A stretch of DNA of 60,848 bases from Fibrobacterales bacterium Fibro_02 (GTDB lineage Bacteria; Fibrobacterota; Fibrobacteria; Fibrobacterales; Fibrobacteraceae), in the NCBI GenBank assembly GCA_001603905.1, contig LVAE01000048.1, positions 1 through 60,848 on the forward strand, written 5' to 3'. The notes below the pieces were generated by a model. That model saw only the letters and a list, made by a program, of their open reading frames with translations, was not told the DNA's origin and did not search any database. This document shows positions 24,100 through 33,154 of this stretch, in pieces. The translations under genes and the position numbers were made by a program. Positions within the stretch are counted from its first letter, which is position 1; each line of letters opens with the position of its first letter.

Positions 24100-25303
24100 G
24101 TCTGATTCAAATTTAATTATTGAAAATTACTTGCGAAATCCGTTCCGCAGTTTCGGACTTTCGCTTTTGATAGCAATGCTCGCCTCGTCGCTTTTGGTGG
24201 GCGGGCTTTTTTCATTTTCGCTTTCAAAGGGGCTGAACCGATTATCGTCTCGTTTGGGAGCCGATGTCATCGTAATTCCGCAGGGGACCGAAATAAATGA
24301 CCAATCGGTTCTTTTGCAGGGCGATTCCAAGTACGCTTACCTGCCCGAAGGTTCGCTAGAATTCATTCGCGGGCTTGACGGCGTAGAAATTGCAACCCCA
24401 CAGTACTACTTGACCACCTTGAGCGCAAGCTGCTGCGATCAGAAAGTTTCAGTCATCGGCTTCGATCCGGCGTCTGATTTTGTGATTCAGCCCTGGATTC
24501 GCGAAGTTCTCACGGAAAAACTCCCCAAGGGAGCGATTGTTGTCGGAAGTGAAATTCGCATAGAAGAAAAGGGAACAGTCAAGTTCTTTGATCGAGAATA
24601 TCCCGTGGCGGCAACACTTGAGCCGATTGGCAACAGGCTTGACCAGGCCGTATTTGTAGATGTTTCGACCCTAGAAAGCATTCGTGAGGCAGCGCAGGAG
24701 AAAGGCGTAGTGTTCTTGTTCCGGAACGAAAATCCTGAACTGCTTACTTATTCGAGTATTTTGATTAAACTCACTCCCAATGCCGATTTGGAACGACTGT
24801 CGCGAGAAATTCATACCCGATTTGATGGCGTTCAGATTCGCAGCCGTAAGGATATGTTCTCTGGGCTTGAAAAATCGGCAAGAATCTTGCAGATTGTGGT
24901 ATGGGTGATTGTCGCATTTTTCTTAATTGTGGCAGTGGCCGCGATTGTAATTTCATTTTCACTTTCGACGCGGGAGCGCAGGCGCGAATACGCTTTGTTA
25001 CGCATTATCGGATTTACGCGTAAGCGTTTAAAGAAATTAGTACTCGCAGAATCATTCCTTGTTTCTGCCGTCGGAACATATATCGGCTTATTATTCACAA
25101 GCGTAGCTTTTTTCACATTCCGCATTTGGATTGGCGAACATGTCGGGGTTCCATTTATTATTCCTGCAACTGTCGAAATTGCAGGTGTTTATGCGGTTGT
25201 GATTTTGCTTTTGCATTCAGTAGGGCCCGCTGCTGTTTACGGTGTTGCAAATAAGGTGAGTCAAATAGATGCTTACGCCGCTTTGAGGGAGGTTGAACAT
25301 TGA
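24092..25303 (+). CDS. FtsX/MacB-like ABC transporter permease
   Basis: 403 residues: one N-terminal membrane segment (FGLSLLIAMLASSLLVGG), a ~220-residue periplasmic domain, and three C-terminal segments, the layout of FtsX/MacB/LolC permeases. Such proteins do not import solutes but use ATP to move lipids, lipoproteins or signals across the envelope, or to drive an outer protein. AGGAGG precedes the ATG at 24092. The periplasmic part contains SASCCDQKVSVIGF with paired cysteines. It overlaps the ATPase start (TTGA). Confidence 0.85.
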   Translation: MNKSDSNLIIENYLRNPFRSFGLSLLIAMLASSLLVGGLFSFSLSKGLNRLSSRLGADVIVIPQGTEINDQSVLLQGDSKYAYLPEGSLEFIRGLDGVEIATPQYYLTTLSASCCDQKVSVIGFDPASDFVIQPWIREVLTEKLPKGAIVVGSEIRIEEKGTVKFFDREYPVAATLEPIGNRLDQAVFVDVSTLESIREAAQEKGVVFLFRNENPELLTYSSILIKLTPNADLERLSREIHTRFDGVQIRSRKDMFSGLEKSARILQIVVWVIVAFFLIVAVAAIVISFSLSTRERRREYALLRIIGFTRKRLKKLVLAESFLVSAVGTYIGLLFTSVAFFTFRIWIGEHVGVPFIIPATVEIAGVYAVVILLLHSVGPAAVYGVANKVSQIDAYAALREVEH

Positions 25304-26013
25304 TTTTAAACGTTTCCAATTTATACAAGACCTATACGCGACGCGGTGAAGAATTTAACGCAGTCGACAATGTTGAATTTTTCGCATGGTCCGGTGACTT
25401 TTCGGTGATTTATGGCGAATCGGGTAGCGGGAAAAGTACGCTTTTGTCGCTCCTTTCGGGAATCAATCGCCCCTCGCAAGGTTCAATTATTTTTAACGGT
25501 ATCGATTTTGCAAATCTGACAGATGCTGAACTTTCGGCAATTCGTAACGATAAAATCGGTTATATTCCGCAAGATGCAGTATTTTTGCCGCAATTTACAG
25601 TACTAGAAAACATCTTTCTCCCGCGAGCGATTCGGAACGGCAAGAAAATTGAAGTAAGAGATATTTCGGAATTGACGGATATCGATATTCTTTCGAAACT
25701 GGAAACCCTCGGCATTGCGCATCTTGCAAATGAAATGCCGGCGGAGCTTTCGGGAGGTGAACTCAAGCGAGCTTCGATCGTGCGCGCCATGGTTAATAAG
25801 CCTGATATCGTAATAGCTGACGAGCCGACAAGCAACCTTGACGAAGTCAACGGCAAGAAGGTTTTTGACCTGTTGGCAGAACTCGTGCATTCGGGAACCT
25901 CCGTGATTGTGGCAACTCACGATACTCGCGGATTCAAATACGGCGACCGCATCTATACAATGCTCAAGGGAAAACTCCTTCCTAGTGGAGAATCCGATTA
26001 CGGCGGATTATAA
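25300..26013 (+). CDS. LolD/MacB-type ABC ATPase
   Basis: 237-residue ATPase partner of the FtsX-like permease. Walker A GESGSGKST, signature LSGGELKRASI, Walker B VIADEPTSNLD and H-loop ATHD are present. The start is a TTG codon at 25300 overlapping the permease stop, behind GGGAGG; no ATG fits. A terminator follows at 26037-26062. Confidence 0.88.
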   Translation: MILNVSNLYKTYTRRGEEFNAVDNVEFFAWSGDFSVIYGESGSGKSTLLSLLSGINRPSQGSIIFNGIDFANLTDAELSAIRNDKIGYIPQDAVFLPQFTVLENIFLPRAIRNGKKIEVRDISELTDIDILSKLETLGIAHLANEMPAELSGGELKRASIVRAMVNKPDIVIADEPTSNLDEVNGKKVFDLLAELVHSGTSVIVATHDTRGFKYGDRIYTMLKGKLLPSGESDYGGL

Positions 26014-26036
26014 ATAAACTAGCATTAAGAGATACC

Positions 26037-26062
26037 GCTCCCGACTCTGTCGGGGGCTTTTT
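26037..26062 (+). terminator. Terminator of the DUF4418-FtsX-ATPase operon
   Basis: GCTCCCGAC (26037-26045) pairs with GTCGGGGGC (26049-26057), followed by TTTTT. Confidence 0.85.
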
Positions 26063-26069
26063 CGTTTCG

Positions 26070-26139
26070 TTATAAAAAAATTTGATAAAACTACATAAAA
26101 ACAAAGTATTAGAAAAATCAAGGATTCCTTTCTATTTTT
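26070..26139 (+). promoter_or_regulatory. Sulfur box 7 and promoter (metY copy 2 operon)
   Basis: TTATAA starts at 26070, GATAA and ACATAA follow, GTATTAGAA lies at 26106-26114 and TCTATTTTT at 26131-26139. The -35 and -10 elements are slightly degenerate, but the 36-nt and 16-nt distances are kept. Confidence 0.75.
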
Positions 26140-26172
26140 CGCATTGAAAAATTTATAAGGAGAGTGATTCAT

Positions 26173-27513
26173 ATGCCAAATAAATCATCAAAAAATTCAA
26201 GTAAAATTTCAGCAGACGTTTCGAATCCGTCCAACTGGAATTTTGGAACCAAGTGCTTACAGGCGGGCTGGAAGCCGAAAGTGGGCGAACCCCGCGTACT
26301 GCCGATTTTCCAGTCAACCACTTACAAGTACGAAGATGTTGACGAAGTAGAACGTCTTTTCGCCCTCAAGCAGTCGGGCAACAAGTACACGCGTACGGGC
26401 AACCCGACGGTAGCGGCTTTTGAAGCAAAGATTACCGAGCTGGAAGGTGGCGTGGGCGCTGTCGCAACGGCTTCGGGCCAGTCAGCGGTGCTCCTCGCCA
26501 TTTCGAATTTGGTGAAGGCGGGCGATCACATTGTAGCGTCCAAGGCGGTATATGGCGGGACCTATACATTGCTTGATGTTCGACTTTCAAAGCTCGGCGT
26601 TGAAACGACTTTTATTGACCCGGAAGCCCCTATCGCAGAACTCCGCAAGGCATTCCGCCCCAACACTAAGCTTGTCTTCGGCGAAACGATTGGAAACCCG
26701 GCGCTTGGCGTTCTGGATTTTGAAAAGTTTTCCATACTCGCCAAGGAATTTGACGTTCCCTTCCTTGTGGATAATACCCTTGCGACACCGTTCTTGGTGA
26801 AGCCCTTGAAGCATGGCGCAAACGTTGTCATTCATTCAGCAACCAAGTACATTGATGGTCATGCCATCGCTTTGGGCGGTGTCGTGATTGACGGCGGCAA
26901 TTACAACTGGAATAACGGAAAGTTCCCGGATCTTGTCAATCCCGATGCGCAATACGCCAACACTTCTTATACCGAAAAATTTGGCCGTGCCGCCTACATT
27001 GTCAAGGCCCGCGCCCAATTTTTGCGCGATTTCGGTGCCGCCCAGAGTCCGTTCAACGCATTCCTTTTGAACCTGGGCCTTGAAACTCTGCATTTACGCA
27101 TGCCGCAGCACAGTTCTAACGCCTTGGCCTTGGCGGAATACCTTTCCAAGCACCCGGCGGTAAACTGGGTCAACTATCCGGCGCTCAAATCTAGCCCGAA
27201 TAACAAGCGCATTCGCAAGTATTTCGATTACCAAGGCGGAAGCGGCGTGCTGACCTTTGGCCTCAAGGGAGGCAAGGCGGCCATTCGCTCGTTTGTGAAA
27301 GCGCTGAAGGTCGCGGCATTGGTGGTGCATGTGGGCGATGCTCGCACAAGTGTGCTGCACCCGGCAACAAGTACTCATTCCCAGCTTTCGCCGAAGGACA
27401 GGCTTGCAGCAGGAATTCCTGACGACATGATTCGCGTGTCCGTCGGTATCGAGGATCCGCGCGACATTATCGCCGATTTTGAGCAGGCGATTAAAGCAAG
27501 TATCAAAAAATAA
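26173..27513 (+). CDS. metY: O-acetylhomoserine sulfhydrylase (copy 2)
   Basis: 446-residue PLP enzyme of the MetY type, longer than copy 1 (408) and closer to the standard ~430-residue length. Lysine for PLP in VIHSATKYIDGHA, YTRTGNPTVAAFE near the N-terminus and the MetY signature GDARTSVLHPATSTHSQLS are present. The ATG at 26173 follows AAGGAGAG. A substrate-binding lipoprotein follows 18 bp downstream. Two MetY copies in separate sulfur-box operons suggest different sulfur donors, for example sulfide or thiocarboxylate for one and methanethiol for the other (inference). Confidence 0.9.
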   Translation: MPNKSSKNSSKISADVSNPSNWNFGTKCLQAGWKPKVGEPRVLPIFQSTTYKYEDVDEVERLFALKQSGNKYTRTGNPTVAAFEAKITELEGGVGAVATASGQSAVLLAISNLVKAGDHIVASKAVYGGTYTLLDVRLSKLGVETTFIDPEAPIAELRKAFRPNTKLVFGETIGNPALGVLDFEKFSILAKEFDVPFLVDNTLATPFLVKPLKHGANVVIHSATKYIDGHAIALGGVVIDGGNYNWNNGKFPDLVNPDAQYANTSYTEKFGRAAYIVKARAQFLRDFGAAQSPFNAFLLNLGLETLHLRMPQHSSNALALAEYLSKHPAVNWVNYPALKSSPNNKRIRKYFDYQGGSGVLTFGLKGGKAAIRSFVKALKVAALVVHVGDARTSVLHPATSTHSQLSPKDRLAAGIPDDMIRVSVGIEDPRDIIADFEQAIKASIKK

Positions 27514-27531
27514 AACACAGGAGAGTTAAAA

Positions 27532-28560
27532 ATGAAATTAATTCAAACATTACTATCGTTCGCAGCCGTTTTCTCTTTGGGTTTTGCACTCACTGCTTGC
27601 GAAGAAGAAAAAACCGAAAAGACCGCAGCAACAAGCGATCCCGCCTTTAAATACGGCACCGTAGAAATCCCCGTTTCCGATGGAACCCTTTGCATTGCAC
27701 CGTTCTTTGTCGCCAAGGAAAAAGGTTTCTTCGCCAAAGAAGGTGTCGATGTGAAGTTCGTGTCGGCAAACGCGGAAACCCGTAAAATCGGGCTCAACAA
27801 CGGAACCTATCCGATTACAAACTCCGACTTCGCCTTTTTCCAGTCCGTTGAAAACGGCGTGAACATCAAGGTGGTCGAAGGTTTCCATATCGGCTGCATT
27901 CATCTGCTTGTCAAGAAGGGTTCACCGATTCGCTCTGCGAAGGACCTGAAGGGCAAAAAGATTGCCGTGAACGCCATTGGCGCTACCCCGCACCAGGCCG
28001 CGACACTTTGGCTTGAAGCAAACGGTGTTTCTGCCATAAACGATGTTCAATTCTTGCCCTATGCTGACGGCAACTTGGCTCTCGAAGCCTTGGAACGCGG
28101 GCAGGTCGAAGCGGTTTCGCTTTGGGATCCGCTGGGAAGCCTTGCCGCAGCTGACGGTCGCGCCGATGTGCTGATGGATTTGGCAACAGACCCCGTTTTT
28201 GCCGGTCGCTATTGCTGTTTCTATTATGTTTCGGGAGTCCTTCTGGAAAAAGAACCGGAAAAGATCAAGGCTCTTCTCCGCGCTCTTGAACAGGCTCACA
28301 CCTGGATCAGCGAACACCCGGAAGAAACCGTGGAACTTATGCAGGCCGGCAAACATTCCGCAATCGAAGACAAGGAATTCGCAACGGCACTCATCAAGTC
28401 TTACGAATACCAGTCTCCTGAACAGAAAATCAAGAGTGGTCGCAACCTGAAAGCCGACTTGCATTACTTCGCAGACCTGCTGCATAAGGTCGGATACCTG
28501 CAGCTGAATGCCGATGAATTCACCGAAAAAATCTACCGTGAAGTTGACTGGAATAAGTAA
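27532..28560 (+). CDS. SsuA/TauA-like ABC substrate-binding lipoprotein
   Basis: 342-residue lipoprotein (signal peptide with lipobox FALTAC) of the NMT1/SsuA family that binds an organic anion for import. Family signs are FFVAKEKGFFAKEGVDVKFV, SDFAFFQSVENG and LKGKKIAVNAIGATPHQAATLWLEANGV-type text. It has no permease or ATPase beside it. The permease/ATPase pair at 1446-3233 lacks a binding protein and may be its partner. It shares an operon with metY copy 2, pointing to a sulfur-containing ligand. Confidence 0.82.
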   Translation: MKLIQTLLSFAAVFSLGFALTACEEEKTEKTAATSDPAFKYGTVEIPVSDGTLCIAPFFVAKEKGFFAKEGVDVKFVSANAETRKIGLNNGTYPITNSDFAFFQSVENGVNIKVVEGFHIGCIHLLVKKGSPIRSAKDLKGKKIAVNAIGATPHQAATLWLEANGVSAINDVQFLPYADGNLALEALERGQVEAVSLWDPLGSLAAADGRADVLMDLATDPVFAGRYCCFYYVSGVLLEKEPEKIKALLRALEQAHTWISEHPEETVELMQAGKHSAIEDKEFATALIKSYEYQSPEQKIKSGRNLKADLHYFADLLHKVGYLQLNADEFTEKIYREVDWNK

Positions 28561-28605
28561 TAAGCTTCGCTCCTAAATTCCTGCGCACTACTCTCCGCGC
28601 AGGTC

Positions 28606-28640
28606 CCCTCGGCAGCATTAGTTGCCGAGGGTGTTTTTTG
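28606..28640 (+). terminator. Terminator of the metY-lipoprotein operon
   Basis: CCCTCGGCA (28606-28614) pairs with TGCCGAGGG (28623-28631), followed by TGTTTTTT. Confidence 0.9.
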
Positions 28641-28649
28641 TATACAAAA

Positions 28650-28673
28650 AAGGCTCGTCGTTTGACGAGCCTT
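28650..28673 (-). terminator. Terminator of metK
   Basis: On the minus strand AAGGCTCGTC pairs with GACGAGCCTT around AAAC and is followed by a T-run. It lies 25 bp after the metK stop. Confidence 0.9.
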
Positions 28674-28698
28674 AATCTTTTTGCTAGAGAGAATTCGC

Positions 28699-29889
28699 TT
28701 ATGCTTTGGCGAGTTTCTTCAAAGTTGTCGCCTTGTCCGTCTTTTCCCAAGTGAAGCGTGCACCGGTGCGGCCGAAATGGCCGAGCGCGGCAGTTGCCTG
28801 GTAGCCGGGCTTCTTCAAGTCGAGCATCTTCACGATGCCTGCCGGAGAAAGGTCGAAAGTCTTCTTTACGATTTCTTCAATCTTGCGGTCATCAATCTTG
28901 CCGGTCTTGAAAGTATTCACCAGCACAGACACCGGCTTGGAATAACCGATAGCGTAGGCAAGCTGCACTTCGCAACGATCTGCAAGACCAGCTGCCACAA
29001 TATTCTTTGCCACATAGCGAGCGGCGTAAGCGGCACTGCGGTCCACCTTGGAAGGGTCCTTGCCGCTGAAAGCGCCACCACCGTGACGGCCCATGCCACC
29101 GTAGGTGTCCACGATAATCTTACGGCCCGTGAGACCGCAGTCACCGTGCGGGCCACCAATCACGAATTTACCCGTCGGATTAATGAGGAAGCGAGTCTTC
29201 TTATCCAAAAGCTTTGCAGGAATCACCTTCTTAATCAGCTTTTCGACGATTTCCTTTTCGATTGTAGAATGCTTGAGTTCCTTGCCGTTCACGAATTCAT
29301 CGTGCTGGGTGCTGACCACCACGGTATCGACGCGTACGGGCTTATCGTTTTCGTCGTATTCAACAGTCACCTGAGATTTTGCGTCGGGGCGGAGCCACTT
29401 GATTTTGCCGGATTCGCGGAGGTTCTGGATTTCTTCCATGAGCTTGTGAGCAAGACTGATCGGAAGCGGCATCAGTTCCTTGGTTTCATTCACGGCGTAG
29501 CCAAACATCATGCCTTGATCGCCCGCACCTTGCTTGTCGTCTTCCTTACCTTCGGCAGCTTTGGCGTCAACACCCTGAGCGATATCGGGAGACTGCTTAT
29601 CTACGGCGACGAGCACGGAGCAGCCCTTGTAATCAAAAGCGAGTTCCGGGTTCACATAGCCGATGCTCTTGATAGTCTTACGAGCAATTTGTTGGTAATC
29701 GATAACTGCCTTCGTAGAAATTTCACCAGAAATCACGACGAGGCCAGTATTGGCGAGTGTTTCGCAGGCCACGCGGCTGTTCGGGTCCTGCGCAAGGCAG
29801 GCGTCAAGAATAGCGTCCGAGATCTGGTCGCAAACTTTGTCGGGGTGTCCCTTGGACACGGATTCAGAAGTAAAGAGATAATGTGCCAT
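28699..29889 (-). CDS. metK: S-adenosylmethionine synthetase
   Basis: 396-residue cytosolic enzyme making SAM from methionine and ATP. Conserved motifs: [24 protein letters not shown] at the N-terminus, [27 protein letters not shown] and [19 protein letters not shown]. Length matches the family. It has its own promoter (TTGACA at 30015-30010, 17-nt spacer, TAGATT at 29992-29987) and terminator, and no sulfur box or SAM riboswitch is visible. Confidence 0.97.
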   Translation of the reverse strand: MAHYLFTSESVSKGHPDKVCDQISDAILDACLAQDPNSRVACETLANTGLVVISGEISTKAVIDYQQIARKTIKSIGYVNPELAFDYKGCSVLVAVDKQSPDIAQGVDAKAAEGKEDDKQGAGDQGMMFGYAVNETKELMPLPISLAHKLMEEIQNLRESGKIKWLRPDAKSQVTVEYDENDKPVRVDTVVVSTQHDEFVNGKELKHSTIEKEIVEKLIKKVIPAKLLDKKTRFLINPTGKFVIGGPHGDCGLTGRKIIVDTYGGMGRHGGGAFSGKDPSKVDRSAAYAARYVAKNIVAAGLADRCEVQLAYAIGYSKPVSVLVNTFKTGKIDDRKIEEIVKKTFDLSPAGIVKMLDLKKPGYQATAALGHFGRTGARFTWEKTDKATTLKKLAKA

Positions 29890-29986
29890 TGTGTTAGGCT
29901 CCTTTTGTTAACAGCACCGAAAAGAACGTCGCATTTTTGAGCATTCCCAAGCGCTGAAAAAACGTGGTTTGAATTTCTTATGCATA

Positions 29987-30015
29987 AATCTACATAAACG
30001 CATAAGCTTTGTCAA
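29987..30015 (-). promoter_or_regulatory. metK promoter, housekeeping type
   Basis: TTGACA (30015-30010) and TAGATT (29992-29987) with a 17-nt spacer on the minus strand. It is back to back with sulfur box 8 of the methyltransferase gene. Confidence 0.7.
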
Positions 30016-30034
30016 GCGAAAAACACGATTTTAC

Positions 30035-30104
30035 TTATATAAAAAATTGATAGCAAGCGCTAGGAATTTTGTATTAGACGCAGCAATAGGCAACATCTAT
30101 ATTT
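30035..30104 (+). promoter_or_regulatory. Sulfur box 8 and promoter (methyltransferase-cupin pair)
   Basis: TTATA starts at 30035 with GATAG in the dyad, GTATTAGAC at 30071-30079 and TCTATATTT at 30096-30104. Confidence 0.78.
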
Positions 30105-30132
30105 GCTCTCAAAAAAAAGAGGTTATCTATAA

Positions 30133-31092
30133 ATGAGTATTTTAGTTGATGTAAAAACATATCTGGCTTTAGATGGTGCGCCGAAGCACGTTCAAGATTA
30201 TCTTTCTGTGGCAGTAACGGATCACGCCTACTTGCCCAAAACCGAAGATATTACTAGCGATTGGGTCGCCTACATTGCGGCTCCGGCATTCAAACTGATT
30301 CGCGAAAACTTGGGGCACGACGTGGAAGCTTTCGCTTCTATCGGTACGGGCTCCGGTATCGATGTCTTGACGGGCATTGAACTCTTGGGAGCAAAGCGCG
30401 TGGGCTTTACCGACTTGCAGAAAAGCGTGGTGAACGCCGCTGCCGAAAACATCAAGAAGAATTTGAAGGATGCAAATTCGGTTGAATTGGAATTCGGGGC
30501 AGGCGACTTGTTGCAACCTCTTCAAAATGGCAAGCGCCGTTACGACGTGATTTACGAGAACTTGCCCAATGTTCCGCTGACGGACAACACCAAGATCGAA
30601 GACAAACGAAACAGCGGTCATTACCTGGAAAAGCGTGTCGAAGTGATTCCGGAATTTGTGCACGAACAGATGCTGGATTTGCATTATCTGGCGCTTAAGC
30701 AGGCCCGTGATTACTTGGCTGACAAGGGAGCCGTCTATTCGACACTCGGTGGCCGTGTACCGCTCAGCGCATTTATCAAGCTCGGCGAACTGGCGGGACT
30801 TTCTTCTGAAATTTTCACTTATTCCTGGAAAGTACAGGCGGAACCCGAAGACGTGATTTCGGGCTATGCCGCACAAGAAAAGGCGGGTCTCGGACCGTTC
30901 CGGTTCTACCGTGCAGCTGACTTGCAAAAAGCATTCGCCAGCATTTCGGTAAAGGAATCCGGCAAAAATGCTTTTGAAATCGAGAAGTCACTTGAATCTT
31001 CGAAACTTACCGCCAAAGAAGCTTACGAAGCATTCCAAAAAGGCGAAGTTATCGGCCATACGGTTGCCGTACTGAAATCAAGCCTGAAGTAA
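30133..31092 (+). CDS. SAM methyltransferase resembling methionine S-methyltransferase (MmtN/MMT)
   Basis: 319-residue class I methyltransferase; SAM motif ASIGTGSGIDVL (residues 68-79), a substrate motif YENLPNVPL (~141-149) and GGRVPLSAFIKLGELAGL near residue 210. The stretch SWKVQAEPEDVISGYAAQEK followed by GPFRFY recalls, from memory, the QTKILQAADTDISALVEIEK and FEFF region of plant MMT and bacterial MmtN, which convert methionine to S-methylmethionine, the first step to DMSP. The alignment is by eye, so the substrate is uncertain; a general class I methyltransferase is the alternative. It stands behind sulfur box 8, 15 bp before a DMSP-lyase-family cupin. Confidence 0.6.
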   Translation: MSILVDVKTYLALDGAPKHVQDYLSVAVTDHAYLPKTEDITSDWVAYIAAPAFKLIRENLGHDVEAFASIGTGSGIDVLTGIELLGAKRVGFTDLQKSVVNAAAENIKKNLKDANSVELEFGAGDLLQPLQNGKRRYDVIYENLPNVPLTDNTKIEDKRNSGHYLEKRVEVIPEFVHEQMLDLHYLALKQARDYLADKGAVYSTLGGRVPLSAFIKLGELAGLSSEIFTYSWKVQAEPEDVISGYAAQEKAGLGPFRFYRAADLQKAFASISVKESGKNAFEIEKSLESSKLTAKEAYEAFQKGEVIGHTVAVLKSSLK

Positions 31093-31107
31093 AGCGAGCC
31101 GATTTTG

Positions 31108-31710
31108 ATGCAAGATTTTATCGCCCATTTAATAGACGAATCAAAGCGATTTCTGAATGAACGCTCCAAAATCGATGATGATATTGGCCGCGAAGCCGCG
31201 AAATTTGTTGTGCGCGAAATTCCCTCCCCTAACGTGACTTTCGAAAAAAGCGATTCGCCGCTGATTCGCTGGATTGAAGACTCCGCAAAACATGGATGTT
31301 CAGAGACTGCAAATTTGTTGAACGCGTTAAAGCCCGCGCTCCCCTTTTTGCCATGGAAGTATAATTACGAGCCTCGCGCCGATATGCCCGATTTAGGAAA
31401 CCGTATGGGCTGGGGAGAAATCCTCGGGCCCGAAGCGCCGTACCATGACGATCATTTTTGTTTCGGGTTTACGCTTCTCGGAAAGAACACCTTGTATCCG
31501 GCTCATTACCACCCCGCCACGGAACTTTATGTGGTACTTTCGGGCCTTGCCGTTTGGACATTAGACGGCGTTTCAAAAGTCCGCGGCCCCGGAGAATTTA
31601 TTCTGCACCCCTCGAACCACGTACATTCCATGCAAACAAAAGACGAGCCGCTGCTTGCGCTTTACACGTGGAGCGGCGAAGATGTCGTGACTCTCTCAAA
31701 GTACGTGTGA
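31108..31710 (+). CDS. DMSP-lyase-family cupin (DddL/DddQ-like)
   Basis: 200-residue single-cupin metalloenzyme. The C-terminal half follows the DMSP lyase pattern: LGPEAPYHDDHFCFGFTLLG, the metal motif HYHPATELY (His133, His135, Glu139, Tyr141), VLSGLAVW, and HPSNHVHSM (His171/His173). Known DddL/Q/W/K enzymes cleave dimethylsulfoniopropionate to dimethyl sulfide and acrylate; relatives with other substrates exist. I infer cleavage of a sulfonium compound, possibly the product of the upstream methyltransferase. The ATG at 31108 is preferred over a TTG one codon earlier; its ribosome site is weak, so coupling to the upstream gene is likely. Confidence 0.72.
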   Translation: MQDFIAHLIDESKRFLNERSKIDDDIGREAAKFVVREIPSPNVTFEKSDSPLIRWIEDSAKHGCSETANLLNALKPALPFLPWKYNYEPRADMPDLGNRMGWGEILGPEAPYHDDHFCFGFTLLGKNTLYPAHYHPATELYVVLSGLAVWTLDGVSKVRGPGEFILHPSNHVHSMQTKDEPLLALYTWSGEDVVTLSKYV

Positions 31711-31725
31711 TTGAAATAATCCTTT

Positions 31726-33150
31726 TTAGTTGCACAGGCCCGCAAGTATCTCCACCGCTTTTTGCATGTTCGTTTTATCGACCGACGAATAGTTCACGAC
31801 AAACTTGTGCTGCGATGGCTTCGCCTCAAAATAATACTCCGAAAGGGCGCGGATGTTTACCCCACGGAATCGGGCGCGGTTGCAGAATTCTATATCGGAA
31901 CATTTCGTGTTCACTTCCAAGATAAAGTGGAGTCCTGCATCTTCTTCGTAAATTCGGGAAACATTCGAAAGCTTGCTCTTGCGGATAGCCGACAAAAGTA
32001 TATCGCGCTTAGCTCGGTACAGGTTGCGCATGCGGTTGATGTGCGTCTCGTAGTAACCGAGATCAATGAACCTGGCCATTACATACTGATCAAGGTTCGA
32101 AACCGTACACGAATAGAACGAAAGTTTGTTATGGAATTTCTCGGCAAGATGCGGCGGGAGCACCATATAACTGAGGCGAATCGCAGAAGTCATCGTCTTG
32201 GAAAAGGTATTCAGGTAAATCACCTTTTCGGTAACATCAATGTTCTGTAATGCGGGGATGGGCTTTCCGGTCATGCGGAATTCGCTGTCATAGTCATCTT
32301 CGACGATGTAGCGATTTTGGGATTCGGCAGCCCAACTGAGCAGACGATAGCGTTCGCCGACAGGCATCACCATCCCGGTCGGGAAATGGTGCGCCGGTGA
32401 AATATGAACGACATCAACATCAGATTTCTTGACGGAGTCTACGAAACTTTCTGCCGCAATGGGAATATGACACACCTTGACGCCGTATTGGCTGTACAGT
32501 TTTGAAATTTTGCCCCAGCCAGGATCTTCTACGCCATAGCACTTGTCAAATCCGAGCAATTGTACTAGCAAGCCATAAAGGTAATCAGTCCCGGCACCAA
32601 TGACAATCTGTTCTGGCGACACCTGGATATTTCTGAATTCGCGGAGCATGCGGACAATGGCTCGGCGAAGTTCCAGTGAGCCCATTCCAGGAGAAACTTG
32701 CAGCAAATCATTTTGCCTTTCGCAAAGGACCTCGCGAGTGATTTTTGCCCAAGTGGTAAAGGGGAATGCCTCGATGTCGGCGCCATTGCTTGCGAAGTCG
32801 GCGATATATTTCGAGTTGACATGTTCTGCTTCGTCGGAGAGTTCTGCGTGAAGCCTGCGCGTGCGGGGTTTCTTGCGGTTCCGATGGACTTGCGCATTAG
32901 CCGCGGCATTTATGTCTGCAACAAAGAAGCCTTTTTTAGGGAGCGAGTAAATGTAGCCTTCGGCGAGGAGCTGGGCGTAAGCGTTTTCAACGGTCACAAC
33001 GCTAACGCCAAGATTCTGCGCGAGGTTGCGTTTGGAAGGGAGCTGGTCTTCGGCAAGGACGTTTCCGCTTACGATCTCTTTTTTGATGCATTGGTAAAGG
33101 TAATGGTAGAGGCTGTTAGCTCCCGCCTTGGACATATCGTAAGTGAACAT
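31726..33150 (-). CDS. pdxR: MocR/GntR-type regulator of vitamin B6 synthesis
   Basis: 474 residues: an N-terminal GntR winged helix (residues ~5-75, LPSKRNLAQNLGVSVVTVENAYAQL) fused to an aminotransferase-like PLP-binding domain (VEDDYDSEFRM, LNTFSKTMTSAIRLSYMV with the PLP lysine). Such proteins sense pyridoxal phosphate and activate pdxST. It is divergent from pdxS with direct repeats between. The ATG at 33150 follows AAGG; the longer frame to 33276 would cover the operator region. Confidence 0.88.
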   Translation of the reverse strand: MFTYDMSKAGANSLYHYLYQCIKKEIVSGNVLAEDQLPSKRNLAQNLGVSVVTVENAYAQLLAEGYIYSLPKKGFFVADINAAANAQVHRNRKKPRTRRLHAELSDEAEHVNSKYIADFASNGADIEAFPFTTWAKITREVLCERQNDLLQVSPGMGSLELRRAIVRMLREFRNIQVSPEQIVIGAGTDYLYGLLVQLLGFDKCYGVEDPGWGKISKLYSQYGVKVCHIPIAAESFVDSVKKSDVDVVHISPAHHFPTGMVMPVGERYRLLSWAAESQNRYIVEDDYDSEFRMTGKPIPALQNIDVTEKVIYLNTFSKTMTSAIRLSYMVLPPHLAEKFHNKLSFYSCTVSNLDQYVMARFIDLGYYETHINRMRNLYRAKRDILLSAIRKSKLSNVSRIYEEDAGLHFILEVNTKCSDIEFCNRARFRGVNIRALSEYYFEAKPSQHKFVVNYSSVDKTNMQKAVEILAGLCN

Positions 33151-33154
33151 GAAA

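Noticed and set aside
29890..30132. SAM riboswitch before metK or the methyltransferase gene
   Set aside because: The leaders are short and fully explained by promoter and sulfur-box elements; no SAM-riboswitch core or terminator is visible. The same holds for the metE leader.
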